From: Kitasatospora purpeofusca
GTDB lineage: Bacteria > Actinomycetota > Actinomycetes > Streptomycetales > Streptomycetaceae
DNA length: 64,000 nt
Direction of reading: 5' to 3'
Assembly (NCBI RefSeq): GCF_000718025.1
Contig: NZ_JODS01000001.1
Coordinates: forward strand, 310,001 to 374,000
The notes beneath the pieces were generated by a model that saw nothing but the letters and a program-made list of their open reading frames with translations, made no database searches and was not told the origin of the DNA. Below are positions 42,248 through 50,481 of the stretch, piece after piece; position 1 is the stretch's first letter, and the number at the start of each line of letters is the position of its first letter. The translations under genes and the position numbers were made by a program.

Positions 42248-43174
42248 ATGCGCGCAGTTGTCCAGAAGTCCGTCGGCGGCCCCGAGGTCCTGGAGGTCGT
42301 CGAGACCGACCGGCCCGCCCCGCGCGGCGGCGAGGTGCTCGTCCGCGTCCACGCCAGCGGCGTCAACCCGGTGGACGTGGCGGTCCGTTCGGGCGCCTAC
42401 CCGCTGCTCGGCGAGCCGCCCTTCGGCGTCGGCTGGGACATCTCGGGCGTCGTCGAGGTGGCCGGTCCGGGTGCCCGGTTCAAGGCCGGCGACGAGGTGT
42501 TCGGCCTGCCGTTCTTCCCCCGGGCCGCCACCGGCTACGCCGAGTACGTCGCGGTGCCGTCCCGCCAGGTGGCCCGCAAGCCCACCGCGCTGAACCACGT
42601 CGAGGCCGCCGCGCTGCCGCTGGCCGCGCTCACCGCCTGGCAGGGCCTGGTGGACGCGGCGGGCCTGTCCGAGGGGCAGCGGGTGCTGATCCACCGCGCG
42701 GCCGGCGGCGTCGGCCACCTCGCCGTCCAGATCGCCAAGGCCCGCGGCGCGTACGTGATCGCCCTGGCGAGCGAGCCCAAGCACGAGTTTGTGCGCGGCC
42801 TGGGCGCGGACGAGGTGATCGACTACCGCACCGAGGGCTTCCTGTCGGCGGTCGGCCAGGTGGACGTGGTGCTCGACTCCTCCTCGCAGGGCACCGCCTC
42901 GTTGGAGGTGCTGCGCGAGGGCGGCGTCCTGGTCTCGATCATGGAGCACTGGAACACCGCGCTGGCCGCCGAGGTCGAGGCCGCCGGCCGCCGGTTCGCC
43001 GGCATCTCGGTGGAGCCGGACTACGCCTCGCTGGAGGCGATCGCCGAACTGGTCGAGCAGGGCCGGATCCGGCCGCACATCGCCGAGACCTTCCCGCTGG
43101 AGGAGGCCGGCAAGGCGCACGAGCTGATCGCCACCGGCCGCACCCAGGGCAAGATCGTCCTCACCGTCGCCTGA
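42248..43174 (+). CDS. NADP-dependent quinone-type oxidoreductase (MDR superfamily)
   Basis: The 308-residue medium-chain dehydrogenase/reductase lacks zinc ligands. MRAVVQKSVGGPEVLEVVE, VLVRVHASGVNPVDVAVRSG and VGWDISGVVEVAGPG form the catalytic domain. VLIHRAAGGVGHLAVQIAK is the nucleotide-binding AxxGxxG, and EVIDYRTEGF and IVLTVA are usual later markers. It probably reduces quinones or enones with NADPH. A ribosome site (AAGGAG) precedes the ATG. It is followed by an AraC-type gene 44 bp downstream on the same strand, which may regulate it. A decayed MerR gene lies upstream. Confidence 0.88.
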   Translation: MRAVVQKSVGGPEVLEVVETDRPAPRGGEVLVRVHASGVNPVDVAVRSGAYPLLGEPPFGVGWDISGVVEVAGPGARFKAGDEVFGLPFFPRAATGYAEYVAVPSRQVARKPTALNHVEAAALPLAALTAWQGLVDAAGLSEGQRVLIHRAAGGVGHLAVQIAKARGAYVIALASEPKHEFVRGLGADEVIDYRTEGFLSAVGQVDVVLDSSSQGTASLEVLREGGVLVSIMEHWNTALAAEVEAAGRRFAGISVEPDYASLEAIAELVEQGRIRPHIAETFPLEEAGKAHELIATGRTQGKIVLTVA

Positions 43175-43218
43175 GCCGTAGGGTTCCGGTGGAACACGTA
43201 CCGACCGGGGGAGGCGGC

Positions 43219-44151
43219 ATGGACATCCTGACCGAGGCACTGGGTTCGATGCGGACGGGGCAGCCCGCCTCCGTCCGCACCGAGGGCCGGGCCCCGTGGG
43301 GACTGCGGCTGCCCCCGGTCGCCGGCGCCGGGTTCCACGTCGTCCTCTACGGGACCTGCTGGCTGGTGCCGCTGGAGGACGACACGGCCGAGCCGATCGC
43401 GCTCAGCCCGGGGGACGTGGTCTTCCTGCGGGACGGCCGGGGCCACGTCCTCGCCGACCGGCCGGACACCCCGGCCTTCCCCGAGCAGCCCTCGCAGTTC
43501 CGGCCGAGCCTGCCGATCGGCACCGTCACCGTCGGCGGGGACGGGCCGCGCACCAGCCTGCTGTGCGGCAACTACCACCTCGACCAGGCGCGCCCGCACC
43601 CGCTGGTGCGGCAACTGCCGGAGATCGTCCACCTGCAGACCCGGCACGGCCGCCACCCCGAGCTGAGCGCGGCCGTCCAACTCCTCGGCGCCGAACTGGA
43701 GAACCCGCGGATCGGCTCGGCCGGCATCGTCCCGGCGCTGATCGACTCACTGCTGCTGTACATCCTGCGGGCCTGGTTCGAGGAGCAGCCGCCCGCCACC
43801 GCCGCCGGCTGGGCGGCGGCGCTCGGCGACGCGGCGGTGGCACCGGCGCTCACCGCGATCCACGAGGCTCCGTCCACGCCGTGGACCGTGGAGTCGCTGG
43901 CCGGCCGGGCCGGCCTCTCCCGGGCGGCCTTCGCCCGCCGGTTCACCGCCCTGGTCGGCGAGCCGCCGATGGCGTACCTGACCCGCTGGCGGATGACCAC
44001 GGCGGCCCGCCTGCTGCGCGAGTCCGAGGCCCCGCTCACCGCCGTCGCCGCGAAGACCGGCTACGGCTCGGAGTACGCCTTCGCCAAGGCCTTCAAGCGC
44101 GAGTTCGGCCTCGCCCCGGGCGGCTACCGCCGCGAGGCCCGCACGGCCTGA
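43219..44151 (+). CDS. AraC-family transcriptional regulator (cupin N-terminal domain)
   Basis: The 310-residue protein has an N-terminal cupin-type sensing domain (FHVVLYGTCWLVP, LSPGDVVFLRDGRGHVLAD) and a C-terminal double helix-turn-helix: TVESLAGRAGLSRAAFARRF, with PMAYLTRWRMTTAARLL and TAVAAKTGYGSEYAFAKAFK. This matches the common cupin-6 AraC regulators next to oxidoreductase genes. GGGGGAGG precedes ATG 43219. It is downstream of the MDR oxidoreductase and convergent with the LLM oxidoreductase, with 8 bp between stops. The ligand is unknown. Confidence 0.9.
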   Translation: MDILTEALGSMRTGQPASVRTEGRAPWGLRLPPVAGAGFHVVLYGTCWLVPLEDDTAEPIALSPGDVVFLRDGRGHVLADRPDTPAFPEQPSQFRPSLPIGTVTVGGDGPRTSLLCGNYHLDQARPHPLVRQLPEIVHLQTRHGRHPELSAAVQLLGAELENPRIGSAGIVPALIDSLLLYILRAWFEEQPPATAAGWAAALGDAAVAPALTAIHEAPSTPWTVESLAGRAGLSRAAFARRFTALVGEPPMAYLTRWRMTTAARLLRESEAPLTAVAAKTGYGSEYAFAKAFKREFGLAPGGYRREARTA

Positions 44152-44159
44152 GGGCGGGC

Positions 44160-45119
44160 TCAACCCTTCCCGTGCGCGTCCCCGACCGCTTCACCCGCTT
44201 CACCCGCTTCGCCCCCGACCGCCTCCCGGACCGCCGGGGCGACCTCCCGCGCCCACCGGCCGAGGGTGACCGGGTCCGGCGAACCGTGGTCGGCGGCGAA
44301 GAGGGTGAAGCCGGACGCGCCGTGCTCCAGCACCGCGCCGGTCAGCTCCTCCACCCACTGGCCCACCGAGCCGCCGAGCCACCTGCCGTCCGCGTCGCGG
44401 GTCGCGGCGAGCGGCCGGTCGGTGATCCGGCCGGGCAGGTTGTAGACGGTGCGGATCTCGCGCGGGTCGCGTCCGACGGCGGCGGCCGCCTCGTCGACGA
44501 CCGGCCGCGAGGTGCGGTAGCGCTCGCTGAGCCAGTCCGCCGCGTGGCCGGGGATCCAGCCGTCGGCGACCCGGCCGGTGGCGGCCAGCGACTTGCGGCC
44601 GTTGGAGCCCGTCCACACCGGCGGCGCGGCGACGGGCGACGGCTCGATCTCCCGGACGCGGTAGTGCCGCCCCTCGTGGGTGACCGGCGGGCCGCCGCCC
44701 GACAGCCGCTTGACCAGCACGATCGCCTCCTCGAAGGCCTCCACCGCCTCGCCCGGGGTGAGCCGCTCGACGCCCAGGTCGGTGATCCGGTCCCAGATCC
44801 CGCCGGCGCCCATCCCGAGCACCACCCGCCCGCCGGACAGCGCCGACAAGGAGGTGACGGTCCGCGCCAGCATCGGCGCGGGCCGGCTCGGCAGGTTGGT
44901 GACGTTGGCGAAGCCGCTGATCCGCCCGGTCCGCCCGAGCAGGAAGCCGAGCGCGGCGTACGCGTCCACCCGCCCGCCGACGTACGGGTGGTCGGACAGC
45001 GAGAAGTGGTCCAGCCCGTCCCGGTCGGCCTGCTGGACGACGTCCAGCAGGCTCGCCGTGCCGGCGAGGTCCCCCGGCGCGCCGAATCCGAAGACGACGC
45101 CCGCGTTCCCGATGCTCAT
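44160..45119 (-). CDS. LLM-class, probably F420-dependent, oxidoreductase
   Basis: The 319-residue TIM-barrel protein of the luciferase-like family shows QQADRDGLDHFSLSDHPYVG, DAYAALGFLLGRTGRI, PAPMLARTVTSLSALSGGRV (the family's most conserved stretch), VLGMGAGG and PVWTGSNGRKSLAATGRVADG. Coenzyme F420 is likely from the family in actinobacteria; FMN is possible. The substrate is unknown. It is divergent in expression logic from nothing nearby but downstream of the MarR gene on the same strand, with two TTCG-N5-CGAA sites directly before its start, so MarR control is probable. Confidence 0.85.
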   Translation of the reverse strand: MSIGNAGVVFGFGAPGDLAGTASLLDVVQQADRDGLDHFSLSDHPYVGGRVDAYAALGFLLGRTGRISGFANVTNLPSRPAPMLARTVTSLSALSGGRVVLGMGAGGIWDRITDLGVERLTPGEAVEAFEEAIVLVKRLSGGGPPVTHEGRHYRVREIEPSPVAAPPVWTGSNGRKSLAATGRVADGWIPGHAADWLSERYRTSRPVVDEAAAAVGRDPREIRTVYNLPGRITDRPLAATRDADGRWLGGSVGQWVEELTGAVLEHGASGFTLFAADHGSPDPVTLGRWAREVAPAVREAVGGEAGEAGEAVGDAHGKG

Positions 45120-45148
45120 CGTTCCCCCAGAAGCAAAAAGGAGCTGAA

Positions 45149-45184
45149 GTTCGTAGCACGAACATATTAGTTCGTTGCGCGAAC
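45149..45184. promoter_or_regulatory. Two MarR-type operator palindromes upstream of the LLM gene
   Basis: GTTCGTAGCACGAAC (45149-45163) and GTTCGTTGCGCGAAC (45170-45184) both contain TTCG-N5-CGAA and are centred 21 bp apart, two helical turns. They lie between the MarR stop and the LLM start. A matching site precedes the MarR gene itself. Confidence 0.75.
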
Positions 45185-45210
45185 TTCAACCCCTTCCGGC
45201 CCCCGGCCGC

Positions 45211-45663
45211 CTACTGCTCCCCGAACACCGGGGGCACCTTGTTGTCCAGCACCACCCGGCCGAGCAGCCCGCCCAGCAGCTCCCGCTCCGCCTCGGAGAG
45301 CCCGGCCGGCAGCTCGTCGATCCGACGACAGGTCTCCGCGTAGAAGCGCTCCGCCAGCACCTCCCCCTCCGCCGTCAGCAGCACCCGCACGGCCCGCCCG
45401 TCCCCCTCGCAACTCTCCCGCCGCACCAGCCCGTTGCGCTCGCTCCGGTCGACCAGGCCGGTCAGGCTCGACTTGGCCAGCCGCAGCACACCGCCCAACT
45501 CCCCCATCACATAGGACCGCCCCAGCAGCACACAGAGCAACTGCCCCTGCTGCGGCGTCAGCCCGAACTCCCGCGCCGACTCCGCATACACCGCGTCCAC
45601 CAGGAACGCCGCCCGCACCAACGCCCCCACGACGCCGCTGCCGCCACCCTCGCTCTTCGCCAT
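45211..45663 (-). CDS. MarR-family transcriptional regulator
   Basis: The 150-residue protein has a MarR winged helix-turn-helix: LTPQQGQLLCVLLGRSYVMG, ELGGVLRLAKSSLTGLVDRS (recognition helix), ERNGLVRRES and DGRAVRVLLTAEGE (wing). It lies 92 bp upstream of the LLM oxidoreductase gene on the same strand. TTCG-N5-CGAA palindromes occur upstream of both genes, pointing to autoregulation plus control of the oxidoreductase. The inducer is unknown. No strong ribosome site is visible before the ATG at 45663. Confidence 0.9.
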   Translation of the reverse strand: MAKSEGGGSGVVGALVRAAFLVDAVYAESAREFGLTPQQGQLLCVLLGRSYVMGELGGVLRLAKSSLTGLVDRSERNGLVRRESCEGDGRAVRVLLTAEGEVLAERFYAETCRRIDELPAGLSEAERELLGGLLGRVVLDNKVPPVFGEQ

Positions 45664-45678
45664 CCGACCAGCCTAACA

Positions 45679-45703
45679 GCCGTAATTCGCACCACGAACT
45701 ACT
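45679..45703. promoter_or_regulatory. MarR-type operator upstream of the MarR gene
   Basis: TTCG (45686-45689), five bases, CGAA (45695-45698) lie within GTAATTCG...CGAACTAC, an inverted repeat with one mismatch per 8-bp arm. It lies about 23 bp before the MarR start codon and matches the two sites before the LLM gene. Confidence 0.7.
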
Positions 45704-45738
45704 CCGACCGAGCACACCCAGGATGGCAGGATGGCCCC

Positions 45739-46320
45739 ATGATCGAGCCGCGGATCCCCGAACGGCAGGCCCAACTGCTGGCCTACGCCCAGGGCCTGAC
45801 CCCGCCGTCGGGCTGGAAGGTCGAGGTCTCGGGCGACGCGATCATCGTGACGGCCGGGCCCCCGGTGATCCACCAGCGCAATCTGCTGCTCGTCCGCGAG
45901 CAGCTCGACGCGCACCGCCCCGCCGACCTGATGCCCAGCGAGAACACCGACCTCGCCTCCCCGCACACGGGCAGGCTCCGCAATCCCGACCTGACCTACA
46001 TCCCGCTCGCCACCGTCGAGCTCGGCGGCAACCAGGTCCCCGCCGAGCTGGCCGTGATCGCCGTCGAGATCGTCTCCCCCTCCAACCCGGAGAACGACCT
46101 GGTCGGCAAGGTCCGCGACTACCCGCGGATGGGGATCCCGCTCTACCTGGTGATCGACCCGCGCGAGGGCACCCTCACCCTGCACTCCGAGCCCGGCAAC
46201 GGCGTCTACCACCGCCGGTGGACCGGGAAGTTCGGCGACGCCGTGCCGGTCCCGGAGCCGTTCGCCTTCGAGCTCGCGACCTCCGAGCTGCTCCGGTACC
46301 CGGCCGACCGGAACGGCTAG
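45739..46320 (+). CDS. Uma2-family (DUF820) putative endonuclease
   Basis: The 193-residue protein belongs to the Uma2 family, a PD-(D/E)xK nuclease-like fold expanded in streptomycetes and cyanobacteria. Visible markers are LRNPDLTYIP (the catalytic Asp region), LAVIAVEIVSPSNPENDLVG (the E-x-V-S-P-S signature) and KVRDYPRMGIPLYLVIDPRE. The cellular role is not established. It is divergent from the MarR gene, and its stop overlaps that of the convergent methyltransferase gene by the four bases CTAG. Confidence 0.85.
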   Translation: MIEPRIPERQAQLLAYAQGLTPPSGWKVEVSGDAIIVTAGPPVIHQRNLLLVREQLDAHRPADLMPSENTDLASPHTGRLRNPDLTYIPLATVELGGNQVPAELAVIAVEIVSPSNPENDLVGKVRDYPRMGIPLYLVIDPREGTLTLHSEPGNGVYHRRWTGKFGDAVPVPEPFAFELATSELLRYPADRNG

Positions 46321-47171
46321 GGCTTCTCCGCCACGCCCGCCCAGATACCGACCTGGGAGTCGGTGGGCTGCTCGGGGGTGTCGGGGCGCCATAGGGGGGC
46401 GGTGACCAGGCCGGGGTCGGTGAGCTTCAGGCCCTCGAAGAAGCGCAGCACCTGTTCGCGCGAGCGCATGGTGAGCTGGGCGGAGGCGTTGCGGTAGACG
46501 GCCGGGCCGCGGCCGGCGTCGGCGGTGGGGGTGAAGTCCAGCGTGCCGTGGGAGAGGACGAGCCGGCTGCCGGACGGCAGGGCGTCCACCAGGGTGCGCA
46601 CGATGCCGTAGGGGTCGTCCTGCTCGTCGACGAAGTGCAGCACCGCGACCAGCAGCAGCCCGACCGGTTCGCCCGGGTCCAGGGCCTGCCGGACCTCCGG
46701 GGCGGCCAGGATCCCCGCCGGGTCGCGCAGATCGGCCTGGACCACCGCGGTGCTCTCCGGCGTGGTGCCGCTCAGCAGCGCGCGGCCGTGCACCAGCACG
46801 ATCGGGTCGTTGTCGAGGTACACCACCCGGGCGTCGGGCCGCACCCGCTGAGCGATCTCGTGGGTGTTCCCGGCGCTCGGGATGCCGGTGCCGATGTCGA
46901 CGAACCGGCGGATGCCGTCCTCGGCGAGGTGCCGCACCGCGCGGCCGAGGAAGGCCCGGTTGGCGAGGGCGCTGAGCCGCACCATCGGGCTGATCGCGAG
47001 CACCCGCTCGGCGGCCTCGCGGTCGGCCGGGAAGTTGTCCTTGCCGCCTATGTAGTAGTCGTACATCCGGGCGGGGTGCGGGACTTCGGGGCGCAGATCG
47101 GCGGGCGGCCGCGCACCGCCCTCACCGTCGCCGGTGAGCCACTCCCGGCCGATCTCCTGAAACCCGGTCAC
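46317..47171 (-). CDS. SAM-dependent methyltransferase (actinobacterial S-adenosyl methyltransferase family)
   Basis: The 284-residue protein shows PHPARMYDYYIGGKDNFPAD, AVRHLAEDGIRRFVDIGTGI (motif I, with SAM loop), DARVVYLDNDPIVLVHGRAL, VGLLLVAVLHFVDEQDDPYG and LVLSHGTLDF. This is the abundant streptomycete family formerly called DUF574, often near DUF397/DUF5753 pairs; substrates are unknown. The DUF5753-type regulator at 48807 is close by. The start MTGFQEIG at 47171 has no obvious ribosome site. Confidence 0.88.
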   Translation of the reverse strand: MTGFQEIGREWLTGDGEGGARPPADLRPEVPHPARMYDYYIGGKDNFPADREAAERVLAISPMVRLSALANRAFLGRAVRHLAEDGIRRFVDIGTGIPSAGNTHEIAQRVRPDARVVYLDNDPIVLVHGRALLSGTTPESTAVVQADLRDPAGILAAPEVRQALDPGEPVGLLLVAVLHFVDEQDDPYGIVRTLVDALPSGSRLVLSHGTLDFTPTADAGRGPAVYRNASAQLTMRSREQVLRFFEGLKLTDPGLVTAPLWRPDTPEQPTDSQVGIWAGVAEKP

Positions 47172-47212
47172 CCGGCCACCCCTTCGATCCGTCGAACATC
47201 TGCCACCGCGGG

Positions 47213-47249
47213 GGACCCGGCCGCCCCCTCCACGGGGCCGGCCGGGTCC
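47213..47249 (-). terminator. Terminator of the aldehyde dehydrogenase gene
   Basis: GGACCCGGCCG (47213-47223) pairs with CGGCCGGGTCC (47239-47249) over a 15-nt loop, 11 bp past the stop codon. Confidence 0.65.
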
Positions 47250-47259
47250 TCGGACCCGC

Positions 47260-48717
47260 TCAGAACGGGAAGCGGCTGCGCCCGTGCTGGATCGAGATCC
47301 ACTTCACCGTGGTGAAGGCGTCCACCGTGGACTCGCCGTTCAGCCGGCCGACGCCCGAGCTCTTCTCGCCGCCGAACGGCACCACCGGCTCGTCCGCGAT
47401 GGTCCCGTCGTTGACGTGGATCATGCCGGTCTCGATCCGCTGCGCGACCCGCACCCCGCGCTCGACGTCGGCCGTGTGCACCGCGCCGCTGAGCCCGAAC
47501 GGCGTGTCGTTGGCGATCCGCACCGCCTCGTCCTCGCCGTCGAACTCGACCACCAGCACCACCGGCCCGAACAGCTCGCGCTGCAGGATCGGCGCGCCGG
47601 CCGGCAGGCCGCCGAGCACGACCGGGTCCATCAGGCTGCCGACGGTGGTGCCGCGCAGCAGCGCGGTGGCGCCGTCGGCGACGGCCTGGTCCACCTGCGC
47701 GGAGATGGCGTCGGCCTGGACCGGGTTGATCAGCGGGCCGATGTGGGTGGCCGGGTCCCTCGGGTCGCCGACCTTCAGGGTGGCGACCTTGGCGACGAAC
47801 TTGCGGGTGAACTCCTCGGCGACGCTGCGGTCGACGAGCACCCGGTTGGCGGCCATGCAGACCTGGCCCTGGTGCACGAAGCGGCTGAACACGGCCGCGT
47901 CCACGGCGTAGTCCAGGTCGGCGTCGTCCAGCACGATCAGCGCGCTGTTGCCGCCGAGCTCCAGCACGGTCCGCTTGAAGTGGGAGGCGGCGACGGTGGC
48001 GACGTGCCGGCCGACCTTGTCGGAGCCGGTGAAGGAGATCACCTTGGCGAGCGGGTGCTCGATGAACGCGTCACCGATCTCGGCGATGTCGGTGATGACG
48101 ACGTTCAGCAGGCCGGCCGGCAGGCCCGCCTCCTCGAAGATCTTGGCGATCAGGGTGCCGCCGACCACCGGGGTCTCCTGGTGCGGCTTGAGCACCACGC
48201 CGTTGCCGAGCGCCAGCGCCGGGGCGACGGCCTTCATCGACAGGAACAGCGGGAAGTTGAACGGGCTGATCACCCCGACGACGCCGACCGGCAGCCGGTA
48301 GAGCCGGTTCTCCTTGCCGTCCACCGGCGAGGGCAGCAGCCGCCCCTCGGCCCGCAGGGACAGCTGCATCGCCTCGCGCAGCATGTCCTTGGTGAGGGAG
48401 AGCTCGAACCAGGCCTTGACGGCGGTGCCGCCGAGCTCGGCCATGATGTCCCGGGTGATCTCCTGCTCGCGGTCCTCCAGGATCCGCAGCGCGCGCTCGA
48501 AGACCAGCCGCCGGGTGTAGGGGTTGGTGGCCGCCCACTCCTTCTGCGCCTTCGCCGCGGCCCGGTAGGCCTGGTCGACCTCGTCGACGGTGGCCACGGT
48601 GATGCTCGCGAGCTTGTCCCCGGTGAAGGGGTCGACGTCGACGATGTCCCAGGAGCCGCTGCCCTCGCGCCACTCGCCGTCGATGTACTGCAGCGCCAAC
48701 TCGGAAAGGTAGGACAT
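47260..48717 (-). CDS. NAD(P)-dependent aldehyde dehydrogenase (aromatic/vanillin-type)
   Basis: The 485-residue protein of the ALDH superfamily shows VGVISPFNFPLFLSMKAVAP (cofactor domain), FTGSDKVGRHVA, VLELGGNSALIVLDDADLDY (catalytic Glu) and HQGQVCMAANRVLVD (nucleophile Cys). NDGTIADEPVVPFGGEKSSG near the end is typical of the vanillin and benzaldehyde dehydrogenase branch. The likely reaction is oxidation of an aldehyde to the acid; the substrate is inferred only from that resemblance. It lies downstream of the XRE/DUF5753 gene on the same strand, 89 bp away, and has its own terminator. Confidence 0.9.
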   Translation of the reverse strand: MSYLSELALQYIDGEWREGSGSWDIVDVDPFTGDKLASITVATVDEVDQAYRAAAKAQKEWAATNPYTRRLVFERALRILEDREQEITRDIMAELGGTAVKAWFELSLTKDMLREAMQLSLRAEGRLLPSPVDGKENRLYRLPVGVVGVISPFNFPLFLSMKAVAPALALGNGVVLKPHQETPVVGGTLIAKIFEEAGLPAGLLNVVITDIAEIGDAFIEHPLAKVISFTGSDKVGRHVATVAASHFKRTVLELGGNSALIVLDDADLDYAVDAAVFSRFVHQGQVCMAANRVLVDRSVAEEFTRKFVAKVATLKVGDPRDPATHIGPLINPVQADAISAQVDQAVADGATALLRGTTVGSLMDPVVLGGLPAGAPILQRELFGPVVLVVEFDGEDEAVRIANDTPFGLSGAVHTADVERGVRVAQRIETGMIHVNDGTIADEPVVPFGGEKSSGVGRLNGESTVDAFTTVKWISIQHGRSRFPF

Positions 48718-48806
48718 CCGATCCCTCTCATACCGTTCGGGAACGCCCGCGATGCTCCAACGGTCGTTCGCGATCAGAACTGATCGGGCCTCATCGTACT
48801 TACCTG

Positions 48807-49673
48807 CTACAGCTCCTGGCGTACGGAGCGGAGAACTTCTCGTGTCCGGTCAGGAGAAAGGCTGTCCGCCACCAGACCGTCCATCGCGCCCGCGTACTCG
48901 GCGACCTCGGCCGGCTTGTCGAGGTAGAGGGCCGTGGTGAACTGCTCCAGATAGACGATGTCCGGCAGTTCCTGCTCGTCGAAGGCGAGCACCGAGAACG
49001 CCCCGCCCTCGGCCCGCAGTCCGCCGAAGCCCAGCGGCATCACCTGGAGCACCACGTTGGGGAGTTCGGTCAGCTCCAGCAGACGGTCGATCTGCGCCCG
49101 CATCAGCTCCGGACCGCCCCAGGGACGGCGCAGCGCGGCCTCGTCCAGCACCGCGACCAGCCGCGGCGCCCGCTCGGCGCCCAGCACCTGCTGCCGCTTG
49201 AGCCGTACCTCCACCCGCCGCTCGATCTCGGCCGCCTCGTGGACGTGACCGCCGTGGGTGATCACCGCCCGCGCGTAGTCGGCGGTCTGCAGCAGCCCGT
49301 GGACGAACTGGACCTCGTAGCTGCGGATCTCGGTGGCGGCCTCCTCAAGTCCCAGGTAGTTCTGGAACCAGCCCGGCAGGACGTCCCCGTACCCCTGCCA
49401 CCAGGAGGTCGCGTTGGCCGCCCGGACCAGCCCGAGCACCGAGGCCCGCTCCGGCTCCGCGTCCACCCCGTACAGGGTCAGCAGATCGGCGACGTCGCGC
49501 TCCTTGAAGCCGACCCGGCCGAGCTCCATCCGGCTGATCTTCGACTCGGAGGCCCGGATCGAGTACCCGGCCTCCTCCCGGCTGACCCCGCGGGCCTCCC
49601 GGAGCCGCCGCAGTTGCGACCCCAGCAGCAGACGCCGCACCGTGGCACCGCCACCCGCCTGAGTCGCACTCAT
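48807..49673 (-). CDS. XRE-family regulator with DUF5753 domain
   Basis: The 288-residue protein has an N-terminal helix-turn-helix (LRRLREARGVSREEAGYSIR, ASESKISRMELGRVGFKERD) and a long C-terminal DUF5753 domain (NYLGLEEAATEIRSYEVQFV, GLLQTADYARAVI, VVLQVMPLGFGG, FDEQELPDIVYLEQFTTALY). These are typical streptomycete BldB/WhiJ-associated regulators, usually beside a small DUF397 partner, which I do not find here. They tune development and antibiotic production. It is upstream of the aldehyde dehydrogenase gene. Confidence 0.92.
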   Translation of the reverse strand: MSATQAGGGATVRRLLLGSQLRRLREARGVSREEAGYSIRASESKISRMELGRVGFKERDVADLLTLYGVDAEPERASVLGLVRAANATSWWQGYGDVLPGWFQNYLGLEEAATEIRSYEVQFVHGLLQTADYARAVITHGGHVHEAAEIERRVEVRLKRQQVLGAERAPRLVAVLDEAALRRPWGGPELMRAQIDRLLELTELPNVVLQVMPLGFGGLRAEGGAFSVLAFDEQELPDIVYLEQFTTALYLDKPAEVAEYAGAMDGLVADSLSPDRTREVLRSVRQEL

Positions 49674-50006
49674 CGCCTCAACCTCCGCACGTCAGCAGCC
49701 CCCCGGCCGTGGCCGCAGTCTTCCACCAGGGACCGACGAACAACAGTCCTCGGAACGCCCTCATCGGGATCTTCCGCCCCCACGGGGCCGCCCGGACGAG
49801 CAGCGTCCGGATACGCGCGGTAGCCGAACCGTAGCTCCCCGGAACGCACTCTAGTCCCCCGCCGCCGCGATGCACATCCCCAACCCCCGCCACCACCCGT
49901 AGGTGGACCACAACTCGGCCGGAACCGACAACAGTTGACGGAACCCGCACGCGCGGCCGAACATCCCCGACGTTGTGCTGAGACGACTGTCCATCGCCGC
50001 ACTCCG
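49674..50006. other. Intergenic region upstream of the DUF5753 regulator
   Basis: I see no convincing gene or repeat in these 333 bp. It should contain the minus-strand promoter of the XRE gene. TTGACG near 49935 on the plus strand has no matching -10. Short frames on both strands lack family resemblance. Confidence 0.5.
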
Positions 50007-50336
50007 ATGGACCTGGGGGCGGACTTCCCGGCCCCGCGCGGCCGCGGCACGGTCTCCTTCCCGGACGGAAGAACGCTGCCCCTGCCGCTGACGGACCCGC
50101 GCGCCCACTACGAGCAGTACCTCGCCCAACCGCGCGCCACCTGCACCTCGGAGCCCTGCAACACCCGGATCACCGTCACCGCCGTCCGGTCGGCGACCCG
50201 CCCGCAGGTCACCAGTCGCGGGACGGCTACTGTCCCGGTCCGGCGGGACCCCCGATTCGCCTTCACCCGCCCCCTCGGCGACCGGGTGGTCCTCAACCTC
50301 GCCGGCCGCCCCGTCCACTTCCCGGCCGGCCCCTGA
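50007..50336 (+). CDS. Small hypothetical protein
   Basis: About 109 residues, MDLGADFPAPRGRGTVSFP to GRPVHFPAGP. The segment CTSEPCNTRITVTAVRSATR followed by TSRGTATVPV resembles part of longer streptomycete exported proteins in which a TSRGPATVP-like stretch recurs, so this may be a fragment lacking a signal peptide. No ribosome site is visible, and a frame back to 49935 is also open. Support is weak: codon bias and that partial resemblance only. Confidence 0.35.
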   Translation: MDLGADFPAPRGRGTVSFPDGRTLPLPLTDPRAHYEQYLAQPRATCTSEPCNTRITVTAVRSATRPQVTSRGTATVPVRRDPRFAFTRPLGDRVVLNLAGRPVHFPAGP

Positions 50337-50357
50337 ACCGCCCCCGGGTACGCGAAC

Positions 50358-50398
50358 GGCGCCTGCCCCCAAACTGGTCGGGGATGTGGGCAGGCGCC
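50358..50398. terminator. Terminator of the gltBD operon (bidirectional)
   Basis: GGCGCCTGCCC (50358-50368) pairs with GGGCAGGCGCC (50388-50398), with a 19-nt loop. It lies 84 bp past the gltD stop and 22 bp past the small plus-strand gene. Confidence 0.65.
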
Positions 50399-50481
50399 AG
50401 GGACCGCGGTGGCCCGGCGACGCTGACGGGGTGCGGCTCGGTGCGACCCGGCGAGTGCAGCGCCGGGTTACCTGGACCGGA

